Assembly (NCBI RefSeq): GCF_900103175.1
Contig: NZ_FNLF01000002.1
Span: 3,176,136-3,240,135, forward strand
Length of the DNA stretch: 64,000 nucleotides
Source of the DNA: Tsukamurella pulmonis
GTDB taxonomy: Bacteria > Actinomycetota > Actinomycetes > Mycobacteriales > Mycobacteriaceae
Direction: 5' to 3'
The translations under genes and the position numbers were made by a program. Within the stretch, counting starts at the first letter, position 1, and every line of letters begins with the position of its first letter. The notes beneath the pieces are model-generated. The model was not told the origin of the DNA. It saw only the letters and a list, made by a program, of their open reading frames with translations, and ran no database searches. Below, piece by piece: positions 9,466 to 17,935 of the stretch.

Positions 9466-10638
9466 TCAGTCCAGGATCCGCCGCACCACGCCGTCGGCCA
9501 GCAGCCGGCCGGCGTCGGTGAGGACGTAGCCCTCACCCGCACGGTTCAGGTTCCCGACGGTGACCTCCGCCTCGGCCCGCGCGGCCTCGTCGGGCCGCAG
9601 CACCGCGGCGGGGATGCCGGAGCGCATGCGCACGCGCAGCATCACGTCCTCGACGTGGCGATCCTCGTCGGTGAGCACCTCGTGGCCCGCGATCGGCAGC
9701 GCGCCGCCCGCGACCGCCTCCGCGTACCGCGCGGGGTGCTTGACGTTCCAGACCCGCGTGCCCGCGATGTGGCCGTGCGCGCCGGGACCGGCGCCCCACC
9801 AGTTCGCGCCCTCCCAGTACAGCTCGTTGTGCCGGCACCGTCCCGCCTCCGAGCGGGCCCAGTTCGACACCTCGTACCAGTCGAAACCGGCACCCCGCAG
9901 CGCACCGTCGAGCATCTCGTAGCGATGGGCGAGGACGTCGTCGTCGGTGTCGGGCAGCTCGCCGCGGCGGATCCGGCGGGCCAGCGCGGTGCCGTCCTCG
10001 ACGATGAGCGCGTAGGCGGAGACGTGGTCCACCCCGGCGTCGAGCACGGCGTCCAGCGACGCCCGCAGGTCGTCGTCGGACTCCCCCGGCGTGCCGTAGA
10101 TGAGGTCGAGGTTGACGTGCTCGAAGCCGGCCTCGCGGGCCTCCTTCGCCGCGGCCACCGCCCGCCCCGGGGTGTGGGTGCGGTCGAGCACCTTGAGCAC
10201 GTGCTCGGCGGCGGACTGCATGCCCAGCGAGATCCGGGTGAAGCCCGCCTCCCGCAGCCGCGCGAAGAACTCCGGCGAGGTGGACTCGGGGTTGGACTCG
10301 GTGGTCACCTCGGCGTCGTCGGCGAAGGTGAAGTGCCGGCGGGCCGTGTCCAGCAGGGCCGCCAGTCCGTCGCCGCCCAGCAGCGACGGGGTCCCCCCGC
10401 CGACGAAGACCGTCGAGACCGGGACGTCGCCGAGCGCCCGGCGGGCCAGCGCGAGCTCCCCGTCGATCGCCTCCGCCCATGCCTGCGGCGAGGTCGACGC
10501 CCCCAGCTCACCGGCCGTGTAGGTGTTGAAGTCGCAGTAGCCGCAGCGCGTCGCGCAGAAGGGGACGTGCAGGTACAACCCGAACGGCGCCGAGGCCCCG
10601 TCGAGCCGACGGAGCTCTGGTGTCGAGGGCGTGGGCAC
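9466..10638 (-). CDS. hemW: Heme chaperone HemW (HemN-like radical SAM)
   Basis: A 390-residue radical SAM protein. The cluster motif CATRCGYC lies close to the N-terminus (CxxxCxxC), followed by DFNTYT. The segment FVGGGTPSLLGGDGL and the C-terminal HemN_C region (EDVMLRVRMRSGIP) match HemW. HemW binds heme and delivers it to acceptor proteins; older annotations call it oxygen-independent coproporphyrinogen oxidase. I chose GTG at 10638 because the conserved sequence begins right after it; an upstream extension to 10764 has no family support and would cross the sulfur-gene promoter. Convergent with the SIMPL genes. Confidence 0.93.
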   Translation of the reverse strand: MPTPSTPELRRLDGASAPFGLYLHVPFCATRCGYCDFNTYTAGELGASTSPQAWAEAIDGELALARRALGDVPVSTVFVGGGTPSLLGGDGLAALLDTARRHFTFADDAEVTTESNPESTSPEFFARLREAGFTRISLGMQSAAEHVLKVLDRTHTPGRAVAAAKEAREAGFEHVNLDLIYGTPGESDDDLRASLDAVLDAGVDHVSAYALIVEDGTALARRIRRGELPDTDDDVLAHRYEMLDGALRGAGFDWYEVSNWARSEAGRCRHNELYWEGANWWGAGPGAHGHIAGTRVWNVKHPARYAEAVAGGALPIAGHEVLTDEDRHVEDVMLRVRMRSGIPAAVLRPDEAARAEAEVTVGNLNRAGEGYVLTDAGRLLADGVVRRILD

Positions 10639-10723
10639 GCGTCCAGTCTGGCAGGTGGCCCGACCACGGAATTTCACGCACCGGTGAGCGGAACCCGATT
10701 CCGCTTTTCCGCTCAACCAGTGG

Positions 10724-10737
10724 CACAATGATCTCGA
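10724..10737 (+). promoter_or_regulatory. -10 box of the sulfite reductase operon, leaderless
   Basis: CACAAT at 10724-10729 is followed after 7 bases by the ATG at 10737 of a short leader reading frame. The transcript would therefore begin at or next to that ATG. A weak TTCCGC at 10699-10704 is the only -35 candidate, with a long 19-base spacer. Confidence 0.5.
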
Positions 10738-10817
10738 TGGATGAACAGGGTGAGCTGCTGGCATCGCGCCGGCACATCGATTACCTGCGGGTCTGCAGCA
10801 GCGGCTGTCAGGCCTGA
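10737..10817 (+). CDS. Cys-codon leader peptide upstream of sirA
   Basis: A 26-codon reading frame ending RRHIDYLRVCSSGCQA, followed by TGA. A short peptide with an RRHxDLxRVxSxxC-type sequence is known upstream of sulfur-uptake and cysteine genes in many actinobacteria, where NCBI uses the name putative leader peptide. Poly-Cys leaderless short reading frames act as cysteine-responsive attenuators in mycobacteria. Here two Cys codons (UGC and UGU) lie in the last seven codons. Two hairpins follow before sirA. An in-frame ATG at 10728 would add three residues. I expect ribosome stalling at the Cys codons when cysteinyl-tRNA is low, which would favour sirA expression. Confidence 0.75.
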   Translation: MDEQGELLASRRHIDYLRVCSSGCQA

Positions 10818-10822
10818 TTCAC

Positions 10823-10840
10823 GACGCCTCCGTCCGCGTC
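10823..10840 (+). promoter_or_regulatory. Hairpin 1 after the leader peptide
   Basis: Inverted repeat GACGC (10823-10827) and GCGTC (10836-10840) with an 8-base loop, beginning 6 bases after the leader stop codon. It lies within reach of a ribosome on the leader and could be part of an attenuation switch. Confidence 0.4.
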
Positions 10841-10850
10841 GAGCCCCTGA

Positions 10851-10869
10851 GCGCCACCAGCCCTGGCGC
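10851..10869 (+). promoter_or_regulatory. Hairpin 2 upstream of the sirA ribosome binding site
   Basis: Inverted repeat GCGCCA (10851-10856) and TGGCGC (10864-10869) with a 7-base loop. It ends 17 bases before the AGGAG of sirA. It lacks a U-tract, so it would act by translational or Rho-dependent control rather than as an intrinsic terminator. Confidence 0.45.
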
Positions 10870-10896
10870 ACCATCCCATGAATCCCAGGAGCCTCC

Positions 10897-12621
10897 ATGA
10901 CGTCGATCGCCGACGCCCCTGTCCCCTCCGCCGCTGACGCCGCCCCCACGCGGCCGGCGCGGACGCGCCCCGTCAAGCGCAAGTCGGAGGGCCAGTGGAA
11001 GCTGGGGTACCGCACGCCGCTCAACGCCAACGAGCAGACCAAGCGCGACGACAACCCGCTCAACGTGCGTGCCCGGATCGAGAACATCTACTCGAAGCAG
11101 GGCTTCGAGTCCATCGACAAGGCCGACCTGCGCGGCCGGATGCGCTGGTGGGGCCTCTACACCCAGCGCGAGCAGGGGTACGACGGCACCTACACCGGTG
11201 ACGAGAACATCGACCTGCTCGAGGCGCCGTACTTCATGATGCGCGTGCGCTGCGACGGCGGAAAACTCGACGCTGCGCAGCTGCGCACCCTCGGCGAGCT
11301 CTCCACCGAGTTCGGCCGCGACACCGCCGACATCTCGGACCGTGAGAACGTGCAGTTCCACTGGATCGAGATCGAGAACGTGCCCGAGATCTGGAAGCGT
11401 CTCGAGGCGGTCGGCCTCAAGACCACCGAGGCGTGCGGCGACTGCCCCCGCGTGGTGCTCGGCTCCCCGCTGGCCGGCGAGTCCTTCAGCGAGGTCCTCG
11501 ACCCGTCGCCCGCGATCGACGAGATCGTGCGCCGCTACATCGGCGACCCGAAGTACTCGAACCTGCCGCGCAAGTTCAAGACCGCCATCTCGGGCCAGCA
11601 GGACGTGGTCCACGAGATCAACGACGTTGCCTTCATCGGCGTCGAGCACCCCGAACACGGCCCCGGCCTCGACCTCTGGGTCGGCGGCGGCCTGTCGACG
11701 AACCCGATGCTCGCCCAGCGCGTGGGCGCCTGGATCCCGCTCGACGAGGTGCCCGATGTCTGGGAGGGCGTGGTCTCGATCTTCCGCGACTACGGCTACC
11801 GCCGACTGCGCTCGAAGGCGCGGCTGAAGTTCCTGGTCAAGGACTGGGGCATCGAGAAGTTCCGCCAGGTCCTCGAGGACGAGTACCTCGGCCGCAAGCT
11901 GATCGACGGTCCCGCGCCCGCGCTGCCGGAGCGTCCCATCGATCACATCGGGGTGCAGAAGCTGCGCAACGGCCTCAACGCCGTCGGCTTCTCCCCCATC
12001 GCCGGCCGCGTCTCGGGCACCGTCCTGAGCAAGGTGGCCGACGCGATGGATCGGGTCGGCTCCGATCGCGCCTCGTTCACGCCGTACCAGAAGCTCATCG
12101 TCCTCGACGTGCCCGACGACCAGGTCGATTCCCTCATCGACGAACTGGCGCCGCTGGGCCTGCAGGGCCGCCCGTCGATCTGGCGCCGGAACCTCATCGC
12201 GTGCAGTGGTATCGAGTTCTGCAAGCTCTCCTTCGTGGAGACCCGCAAGCGCTCGCAGGTGCTGGTCCCCGATCTGGACCAGCGGCTCGCCGACATCAAC
12301 GCGCAGCTGGACGTGCCGATCACGGTGAACATCAACGGCTGCCCCAACTCGTGCGGCCGCTCCCAGATCGCCGACATCGGCTTCAAGGGCCAGCTCGTGG
12401 ACGATCACGAGGGGAATCAAGTCGAGGGCTTCCAGGTTCACCTGGGTGGAAGCCTCGGACTCGACAGCGGTTTCGGCCGCAAGCTGCGCCAGCACAAGGT
12501 GCTGTCGACGGAGCTCGGGGATTACATCGAGCGAGTGGTGCGGAACTTCGTGACGCAGCGCGAGGACGGCGAACGTTTCGCGCAGTGGACGCTCCGCGCC
12601 GCGGAGGAGGACCTGCGATGA
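10897..12621 (+). CDS. sirA: Ferredoxin-dependent sulfite reductase
   Basis: A 574-residue siroheme/4Fe-4S enzyme that reduces sulfite to sulfide (M. tuberculosis Rv2391, annotated nirA but shown to be a sulfite reductase). The cluster ligands are C436, C442, C482 and C486 in CSGIEFC and NGCPNSCG. The RWWGLYTQREQGYDG segment includes Y88, a candidate for the Tyr-Cys crosslink known in this enzyme. AGGAG lies 5 bases before the ATG. First structural gene of sirA-cysH-cysD-cysN, and the last part of the pathway it encodes. Nitrite reduction cannot be excluded from sequence, but the operon argues for sulfite. Confidence 0.95.
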   Translation: MTSIADAPVPSAADAAPTRPARTRPVKRKSEGQWKLGYRTPLNANEQTKRDDNPLNVRARIENIYSKQGFESIDKADLRGRMRWWGLYTQREQGYDGTYTGDENIDLLEAPYFMMRVRCDGGKLDAAQLRTLGELSTEFGRDTADISDRENVQFHWIEIENVPEIWKRLEAVGLKTTEACGDCPRVVLGSPLAGESFSEVLDPSPAIDEIVRRYIGDPKYSNLPRKFKTAISGQQDVVHEINDVAFIGVEHPEHGPGLDLWVGGGLSTNPMLAQRVGAWIPLDEVPDVWEGVVSIFRDYGYRRLRSKARLKFLVKDWGIEKFRQVLEDEYLGRKLIDGPAPALPERPIDHIGVQKLRNGLNAVGFSPIAGRVSGTVLSKVADAMDRVGSDRASFTPYQKLIVLDVPDDQVDSLIDELAPLGLQGRPSIWRRNLIACSGIEFCKLSFVETRKRSQVLVPDLDQRLADINAQLDVPITVNINGCPNSCGRSQIADIGFKGQLVDDHEGNQVEGFQVHLGGSLGLDSGFGRKLRQHKVLSTELGDYIERVVRNFVTQREDGERFAQWTLRAAEEDLR

Positions 12622-13370
12622 CCAGCACCCCGGCGAGCGAGCGAGCCCGCACGACACCGTCGAACCCCCTGACCGGACGGGACGCGGACGAGCTCCGCGC
12701 CCTCGCCGAGCGCGCGTCGAAGGAGCTGGAGGGCGCCGACCCGCTCACGCTGCTGCAGTGGACGCTGGACACCTTCGGCGAGGACTTCGTCGTCGCCTCC
12801 AACATGCAGGACGGCGTGCTGGTGCACCTCGCCAAGCAGGTGCAGGACCGGCCGAAGGTGCTCTTCCTCGACACCGGCTACCACTTCCCCGAGACGATCG
12901 GCATGCGCGATGCGGTCGAGTCGATCTACGAGGTGGAGCTGCTCAACGTGACGCCCGCGCAGAGCGTCGGCGAGCAGGACGCGACCGTCGGCAAGGACCT
13001 GTTCGCCACCGATCCCGCGCAGTGCTGCAACCTGCGCAAGGTGGTGCCGCTGCGGGAGACCCTGTCGGGCTACCGGGCGTGGGTCACCGGCATCCGTCGC
13101 GTCGAGTCGCCCACCCGCGCCAACGCCCCGTTCATCTCGTTCGACGAGGGCTTCGGACTGCTCAAGGTCAACCCGATCGTCGACTGGACCGACGAGCAGA
13201 TGCAGCGGTTCATCGAGGAGAACGGCATCCTGGTGAACCCGCTGGTCGACGAGGGCTACCCGTCGATCGGCTGCCAGCCCTGCACCAACAAGCCCGCCCC
13301 GGGTTCCGATCCTCGAAGCGGCCGCTGGGCCGGTTCGACCAAGACAGAATGCGGACTGCACGCCTCATGA
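12618..13370 (+). CDS. cysH: Adenylyl-sulfate reductase (thioredoxin), CysH
   Basis: A 250-residue reductase that converts APS to sulfite. C136-C137 (AQCCNLRK) and C219/C222 (IGCQPC) are the 4Fe-4S ligands that mark the APS-specific branch, as opposed to cluster-free PAPS reductases. The catalytic Cys is C245 in the C-terminal KTECGLH. The LFLDTGYHFPET motif is present. The ATG overlaps the sirA stop as ATGA and the TGA overlaps cysD the same way, so the genes are coupled. APS specificity agrees with the lack of an APS kinase in the locus. Confidence 0.95.
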   Translation: MTSTPASERARTTPSNPLTGRDADELRALAERASKELEGADPLTLLQWTLDTFGEDFVVASNMQDGVLVHLAKQVQDRPKVLFLDTGYHFPETIGMRDAVESIYEVELLNVTPAQSVGEQDATVGKDLFATDPAQCCNLRKVVPLRETLSGYRAWVTGIRRVESPTRANAPFISFDEGFGLLKVNPIVDWTDEQMQRFIEENGILVNPLVDEGYPSIGCQPCTNKPAPGSDPRSGRWAGSTKTECGLHAS

Positions 13371-14296
13371 CCATCACAGAGCCCCCCACGTCGCCGACGG
13401 TGCCCGGTTTCAGCACGCTCGACGCGCTGGAGTCCGAGGCGATCCACATCTTCCGTGAGGTCGCGGGCGAGTTCGAGCGCCCCGTGATCCTGTTCTCGGG
13501 CGGCAAGGATTCGACGGTGCTGCTGCACCTCGCGGTGAAGGCGTTCTGGCCGGCGCCGCTCCCCTTCGCGCTGCTGCACGTGGACACCGGCCACAACCTG
13601 CCCGAGGTGCTCGACTTCCGCGACCGGATGGTCGAGAAGTACAACCTGCGCCTGCACGTGGCCAAGGTCGAGGACTACCTCGCGGACGGCCGCCTCGAGG
13701 AGCGTGCCGACGGCATCCGCAATCCCCTGCAGACGGTGCCGCTGCTGGACGCCATCTCCGAGAACCGCTTCGACGCGGTCTTCGGCGGCGGCCGCCGCGA
13801 CGAGGAGCGGGCCCGCGCCAAGGAGCGGATCTTCTCGCTGCGCAACGCCTTCGGCCAGTGGGACCCGAAGCGGCAGCGCCCCGAGCTGTGGAACCTCTAC
13901 AACGGCCGGCACGCACCGGGCGAGCACGTGCGGGTGTTCCCGATCAGCAACTTCACCGAGCTCGACATCTGGCGCTACATCGCCCGCGAGGACATCGAGC
14001 TGGCCTCGATCTACTACGCGCACGAGCGCGAGGTCTACTCCCGCGACGGGATGCTGATGACGTCCGGCGTGTGGGGCGGGCCGCGCGAGGGCGAGCAGGT
14101 GCAGACCCTGTCGGTGCGCTACCGAACCGTCGGCGACGGCTCCACCACGGGCGCCATCGAATCCACCGCGTCGAACAACGAGCAGATCATGGCCGAGGTC
14201 GCGGCGTCGCGGCTCACCGAGCGCGGCGCCACCCGTGGCGACGACCGCGTCTCGGAGGCGGCGATGGAGGACCGGAAGAAGGAAGGCTACTTCTGA
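13367..14296 (+). CDS. cysD: Sulfate adenylyltransferase subunit 2, CysD
   Basis: A 309-residue PP-loop ATP pyrophosphatase that forms APS from ATP and sulfate together with CysN. The PP-loop SGGKDS is at residues 44-49. The C-terminus carries the RLTERGATRGDDR and DRKKEGYF segments conserved in CysD. Start ATGA overlap with cysH and TGATG overlap with cysN indicate an operon. Length is normal for the family. Confidence 0.96.
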   Translation: MTITEPPTSPTVPGFSTLDALESEAIHIFREVAGEFERPVILFSGGKDSTVLLHLAVKAFWPAPLPFALLHVDTGHNLPEVLDFRDRMVEKYNLRLHVAKVEDYLADGRLEERADGIRNPLQTVPLLDAISENRFDAVFGGGRRDEERARAKERIFSLRNAFGQWDPKRQRPELWNLYNGRHAPGEHVRVFPISNFTELDIWRYIAREDIELASIYYAHEREVYSRDGMLMTSGVWGGPREGEQVQTLSVRYRTVGDGSTTGAIESTASNNEQIMAEVAASRLTERGATRGDDRVSEAAMEDRKKEGYF

Positions 14297-15573
14297 TGAG
14301 CACCGCACCCGCGCTGCTGCGCCTGGCCACGGCCGGCTCCGTCGACGACGGCAAGTCCACCCTCGTCGGGCGGCTGCTCTACGACACGAAGTCGGTGCTC
14401 GCCGACCAGATCGACGCCGTCACCCGCGCGTCGGTCGACAAGGGGCTCGACACCCCCGACCTGTCGCTGCTGGTCGACGGCCTGCGCGCCGAGCGCGAGC
14501 AGGGCATCACCATCGACGTCGCCTACCGCTACTTCGCGACGCCCAACCGGTCCTTCATCCTGGCCGACACCCCCGGGCACGTGCAGTACACCCGCAACAC
14601 GGTCTCCGGCGCGTCCACCGCGCAGGTCGTGATCCTGCTGACCGACGCGCGCAAGGGCGTCATCGAGCAGACCCGCCGGCACGCCGCGGTGCTCTCGCTG
14701 CTGGGCGTGCCGCGCCTGGTGCTCGCGGTGAACAAGATCGACCTGGTCGAGGACCCGGCGACGGTGTTCCAGGAGATCTCCGCCGAGTTCCGCGCCCTCA
14801 CCGGCTCGCTGGGCTGGGCCGACGAGGCCGTCCACGCGATCCCCGTCTCGGCGCTGCACGGCGACAACGTCGCCTCGCGCTCGGATCAGACGCCGTACTA
14901 CGACGGCCCGTCGCTCATCGAGCATCTGGAGTCGATCCCGACGGATCCGGACACGAAGCCGATCGGCTTCCGCTTCCCGGTGCAGTACGTGATCCGGCCC
15001 CGCACGCCCGAGTACCCCGATTACCGGGGGTACGCCGGGCAGGTGGCCGCCGGCACCGTCGATGTGGGCGACGAGGTGCTCGTGCTCCCCGCGGGCACGC
15101 GCAGCCGCGTCGAGCGGATCGATACGGCCGACGGCGAGCTCGCCTCGGCGCACACCGGCCGCTCGGTGACGGTGATCCTCGCCGACGACTTGGACGTCTC
15201 GCGCGGCGACGTGATCGTCTCCGCCGCCGACGCCCCGGAGCCGCGCCAGCAGTTCGAGGCGACGGTGTGCTGGCTGGCCGAGAAGCCGCTGCGCATCGGC
15301 GCGCGGCTGCTGCTCAAGCACGGCACCAAGACCACGCAGGCGATCATCGGCGGGCTGGATGCGGTGTTCGACGAGCAGAACCTCACCGTCGGCGAGGGCA
15401 CCACGCTCGAGCTGAACCAGATCGGCCGGATCACAATCCAGACCGCGGAGCCGATCGTCGCCGACGACTACGACGTCAACCGGGAGATGGGCAGCTTCCT
15501 GCTCATCGATCCCGCGGGCGGCAACACCCTCGCCGCAGGCCTGGTCGGCAACGCCCTCGCCCACCTCGTCTGA
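14296..15573 (+). CDS. cysN: Sulfate adenylyltransferase subunit 1, CysN (no CysC domain)
   Basis: A 425-residue translation-factor-like GTPase that drives APS synthesis with CysD. The P-loop GSVDDGKST is at residues 14-22, ADTPGH is the G3 motif and AVNKIDL the G4 motif; beta-barrel domains II and III follow. M. tuberculosis has a CysN-CysC fusion of about 614 residues. This protein ends after domain III, so the APS kinase part is missing. That is sufficient for assimilation because CysH is of the APS type. Last gene of the operon; a long hairpin follows. Confidence 0.95.
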   Translation: MSTAPALLRLATAGSVDDGKSTLVGRLLYDTKSVLADQIDAVTRASVDKGLDTPDLSLLVDGLRAEREQGITIDVAYRYFATPNRSFILADTPGHVQYTRNTVSGASTAQVVILLTDARKGVIEQTRRHAAVLSLLGVPRLVLAVNKIDLVEDPATVFQEISAEFRALTGSLGWADEAVHAIPVSALHGDNVASRSDQTPYYDGPSLIEHLESIPTDPDTKPIGFRFPVQYVIRPRTPEYPDYRGYAGQVAAGTVDVGDEVLVLPAGTRSRVERIDTADGELASAHTGRSVTVILADDLDVSRGDVIVSAADAPEPRQQFEATVCWLAEKPLRIGARLLLKHGTKTTQAIIGGLDAVFDEQNLTVGEGTTLELNQIGRITIQTAEPIVADDYDVNREMGSFLLIDPAGGNTLAAGLVGNALAHLV

Positions 15574-15590
15574 CAAGACGCGTCCCGAAC

Positions 15591-15651
15591 GTCGGGTTCT
15601 CCGGCCTTCCGCGGTGAGATCGTGCCGCGGACGGCCGGTGGACCCGACTTT
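15591..15651. terminator. Bidirectional hairpin between cysN and eis
   Basis: A 16-base arm at 15591-15606 pairs with 15633-15648 with two mismatches. Inside it two CCGCGG blocks extend the stem. TTT follows at 15649-15651. It lies between convergent genes and probably terminates both. Confidence 0.65.
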
Positions 15652-15663
15652 CGGTATCGGCGA

Positions 15664-16908
15664 TCAGAACATCTCGACGGCCCACGCGCGACGCGGGCTC
15701 AGCAGCATGAGGTCCGCGCGGGCGGCGGCACCGTCGGTCAGCTCCCGGATCGATCCGAGGGCGACGCGGCGGGCGACGGGTTCGTCGGAGAGCCACAACC
15801 GGCCGAGGTCGGTGACATCGAGGGACAGATCCGCGGGCTCGTCGGTGGGCACGCAGGTGCCCGCTCCCCCCTCGGTGGCGATGAGGAACCGCCCGTGCGC
15901 CGGGCCGGGCCCGGCGCCGTCGTACCCCGGATCGCTCACCTCCAGCACGAGGCGTCCCGGCACCGCGTAGGTGCGTGCCGAGAACAGGGCCGGGACGTCG
16001 AAGGGGCGGATCCAGAGGAAGTCGGTGCGGTTGGAGATCTGCACCGTGCGCGGGTCCGCCGGGACAGTGGCCGCGATGTCGTCGAGCGGCCGCTGCGAGG
16101 CCTCGACCCACAGCACCCAGTCGATGCTCATGGCGAACGCCCACAGGTCCCGTTCGGCGGCCGCGTCGACGCCGAGCAGCTCGGTGACCTTGAGGGTGGA
16201 GTCCGGCCTACTGTCGGTCCACTTCGGCGCGATCGTGTACGCAAGAATCCCCGCCACGTCGCCGTCGCGGCGCAGCACTACGCGCAGCGTCTCGTCGGGG
16301 CCTCCGCCGGGCAGGACGCCTGCGGTCCGGCGCAGGTTGATGTCGAGCTTGGAGACCCGGCCCGGGAAGTCGAGCAACTCGCGGATGCGGACCGACGCGG
16401 CGAGGTAGTCCTCGCCCCCGGCGTAGCGCACCTCGCCCGCCGGCGGCTGCGGCAGTCGGCCGCGGTCCACCGCGATCCGGAGGTCGACGGACTCGGTGCT
16501 CTGCCCGAAGCCGTAGCGGCCGTAGATCGCGTGCTCGGCGGCGATGAGTGTGGCGGCGGCGTGGCCGGCTGCGCGCGCGTCGTCGAGGCAGCCCCGCATG
16601 TGGGTACCGAGGATGCCGCGGCGGCGATGGGTGGGCAGCACCGTCACGGCGGAGACGGCGCGGACCGGCACCCGTGCCCCGCCGACGGCCGTGAGCTCCT
16701 GATCGAAGGACAGGAACGTCCCGACGGTCCGCTCCCCGTCGACGGCGATACGGTGGTCGAGCGAATCCAGCTGCGCCGCCACCGCTTCCCGCCACTGTTC
16801 CGCGTCGGGCATCCGGCTCTGGAAACCGATGGAGGCGCACTCCTGGAATCCGAGCAGTTGCTCGTTCGTCGTCACACGCTGGAAGTCGATACCGCTCGAA
16901 TCGGTCAT
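15664..16908 (-). CDS. eis: Eis-family N-acetyltransferase
   Basis: A 414-residue GNAT of the Eis family, which in M. tuberculosis acetylates aminoglycosides and host or bacterial proteins as a hexamer. The acetyl-CoA loop appears as VLPTHRRRGILGTHM, and the C-terminal sterol-carrier-like domain ends in RRAWAVEMF, whose terminal carboxylate is catalytic in the family. The ATG at 16908 gives the usual length. In M. tuberculosis eis lies beside degV and comEA; here it sits between the cysN and cysA operons, so it has either moved or is a different paralogue. Substrate cannot be read from sequence. Confidence 0.87.
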   Translation of the reverse strand: MTDSSGIDFQRVTTNEQLLGFQECASIGFQSRMPDAEQWREAVAAQLDSLDHRIAVDGERTVGTFLSFDQELTAVGGARVPVRAVSAVTVLPTHRRRGILGTHMRGCLDDARAAGHAAATLIAAEHAIYGRYGFGQSTESVDLRIAVDRGRLPQPPAGEVRYAGGEDYLAASVRIRELLDFPGRVSKLDINLRRTAGVLPGGGPDETLRVVLRRDGDVAGILAYTIAPKWTDSRPDSTLKVTELLGVDAAAERDLWAFAMSIDWVLWVEASQRPLDDIAATVPADPRTVQISNRTDFLWIRPFDVPALFSARTYAVPGRLVLEVSDPGYDGAGPGPAHGRFLIATEGGAGTCVPTDEPADLSLDVTDLGRLWLSDEPVARRVALGSIRELTDGAAARADLMLLSPRRAWAVEMF

Positions 16909-16936
16909 ACCGGCAACATTACCGACGCACACAACC

Positions 16937-17935
16937 CTATTTCGGCGCGGCGATCTCCGGGACGTGCGTGGCGCGGACGTACACGACATCGCCCTCGCCG
17001 AGCTGCAGCGCAGCGGCGTCGCCGCGGGTGATCTGCGCGTGGAAGCGCTCGCCCGTCGCGGCGTTCTTGAGCTCCACCCGCACCTCGAAACCGAGGTAGA
17101 CCACGCGCTCGACCTCGGCGCGCAGGACGCCCGCCTCCTCGGAGGTCTGCCCGCCCGCGCGGGCGAGTTCGGGGGTGCGGCCGACGCGGATGTCGTGCGG
17201 GCGCACCAGGACGCCGTTGAGCTTGGCGACGGAGCCGAGGAAGGACATCACGAACTCGGTCTCGGGGCGGTCGTAGACGTCCGCCGGGGAGCCGACCTGC
17301 TCGATCCGGCCCTTGTTGAGCACCGCGATCCGGTCGGCGATGTCGAGGGCCTCCTGCTGATCGTGGGTGACGATCACGGTGGTCACGTGCACCTCGTCGT
17401 GCAGGCGACGCAGCCAGGAGCGCAGCTCGTCGCGCACTTTCGCATCCAGGGCGCCGAAGGGCTCGTCGAGCAGTAGTACCTGCGGGTCCACCGCGAGCGC
17501 GCGGGCGAGCGCCATGCGCTGGCGCTGGCCGCCGGAGAGCTGCGCCGGGTAGCGGGTCTGGAAGCCGGTGAGCCCCACCACCTCGAGCAGGTCGTCGACC
17601 TTGGCCTTGACCTCCGCGGCAGGCCGCTTGCGGATCTTCAGCCCGAAGGCGACGTTCTCCCGCACCGTCATGTGCTTGAACGCCGCGTAGTGCTGGAAGA
17701 CGAAGCCGATGTCGCGCTGCTGCGGCGAGGCGTGCGTGACGTCGGTGCCGTTGATCTCGACGAGACCGGAGTCGAGCCGATCGAGGCCCGCGATGGAGCG
17801 CAACAGCGTCGACTTGCCCGAGCCCGACGGGCCGAGCAGCGCCGTGAGCGAGCCGTCGGGGATCTGAAGGGAGACGTCGTCCAGGGCCGCGAAGTCGCCG
17901 TAGCGCTTGTTGGCTCCCACCACGTTAATCGTCAT
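16937..17935 (-). CDS. cysA: Sulfate/thiosulfate ABC transporter ATP-binding protein
   Basis: A 332-residue importer ATPase that powers sulfate uptake with CysT, CysW and SubI. Walker A is GPSGSGKST, the signature is LSGGQRQRM, Walker B is VLLLDEP and the switch His lies in VIVTHDQ. A C-terminal TOBE-like regulatory domain (about 245-332) follows. The start overlaps the cysW 3' end by 11 bases (17925-17935). Fourth gene of subI-cysT-cysW-cysA, in the same order as M. tuberculosis Rv2400c-Rv2397c. Confidence 0.95.
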   Translation of the reverse strand: MTINVVGANKRYGDFAALDDVSLQIPDGSLTALLGPSGSGKSTLLRSIAGLDRLDSGLVEINGTDVTHASPQQRDIGFVFQHYAAFKHMTVRENVAFGLKIRKRPAAEVKAKVDDLLEVVGLTGFQTRYPAQLSGGQRQRMALARALAVDPQVLLLDEPFGALDAKVRDELRSWLRRLHDEVHVTTVIVTHDQQEALDIADRIAVLNKGRIEQVGSPADVYDRPETEFVMSFLGSVAKLNGVLVRPHDIRVGRTPELARAGGQTSEEAGVLRAEVERVVYLGFEVRVELKNAATGERFHAQITRGDAAALQLGEGDVVYVRATHVPEIAAPK

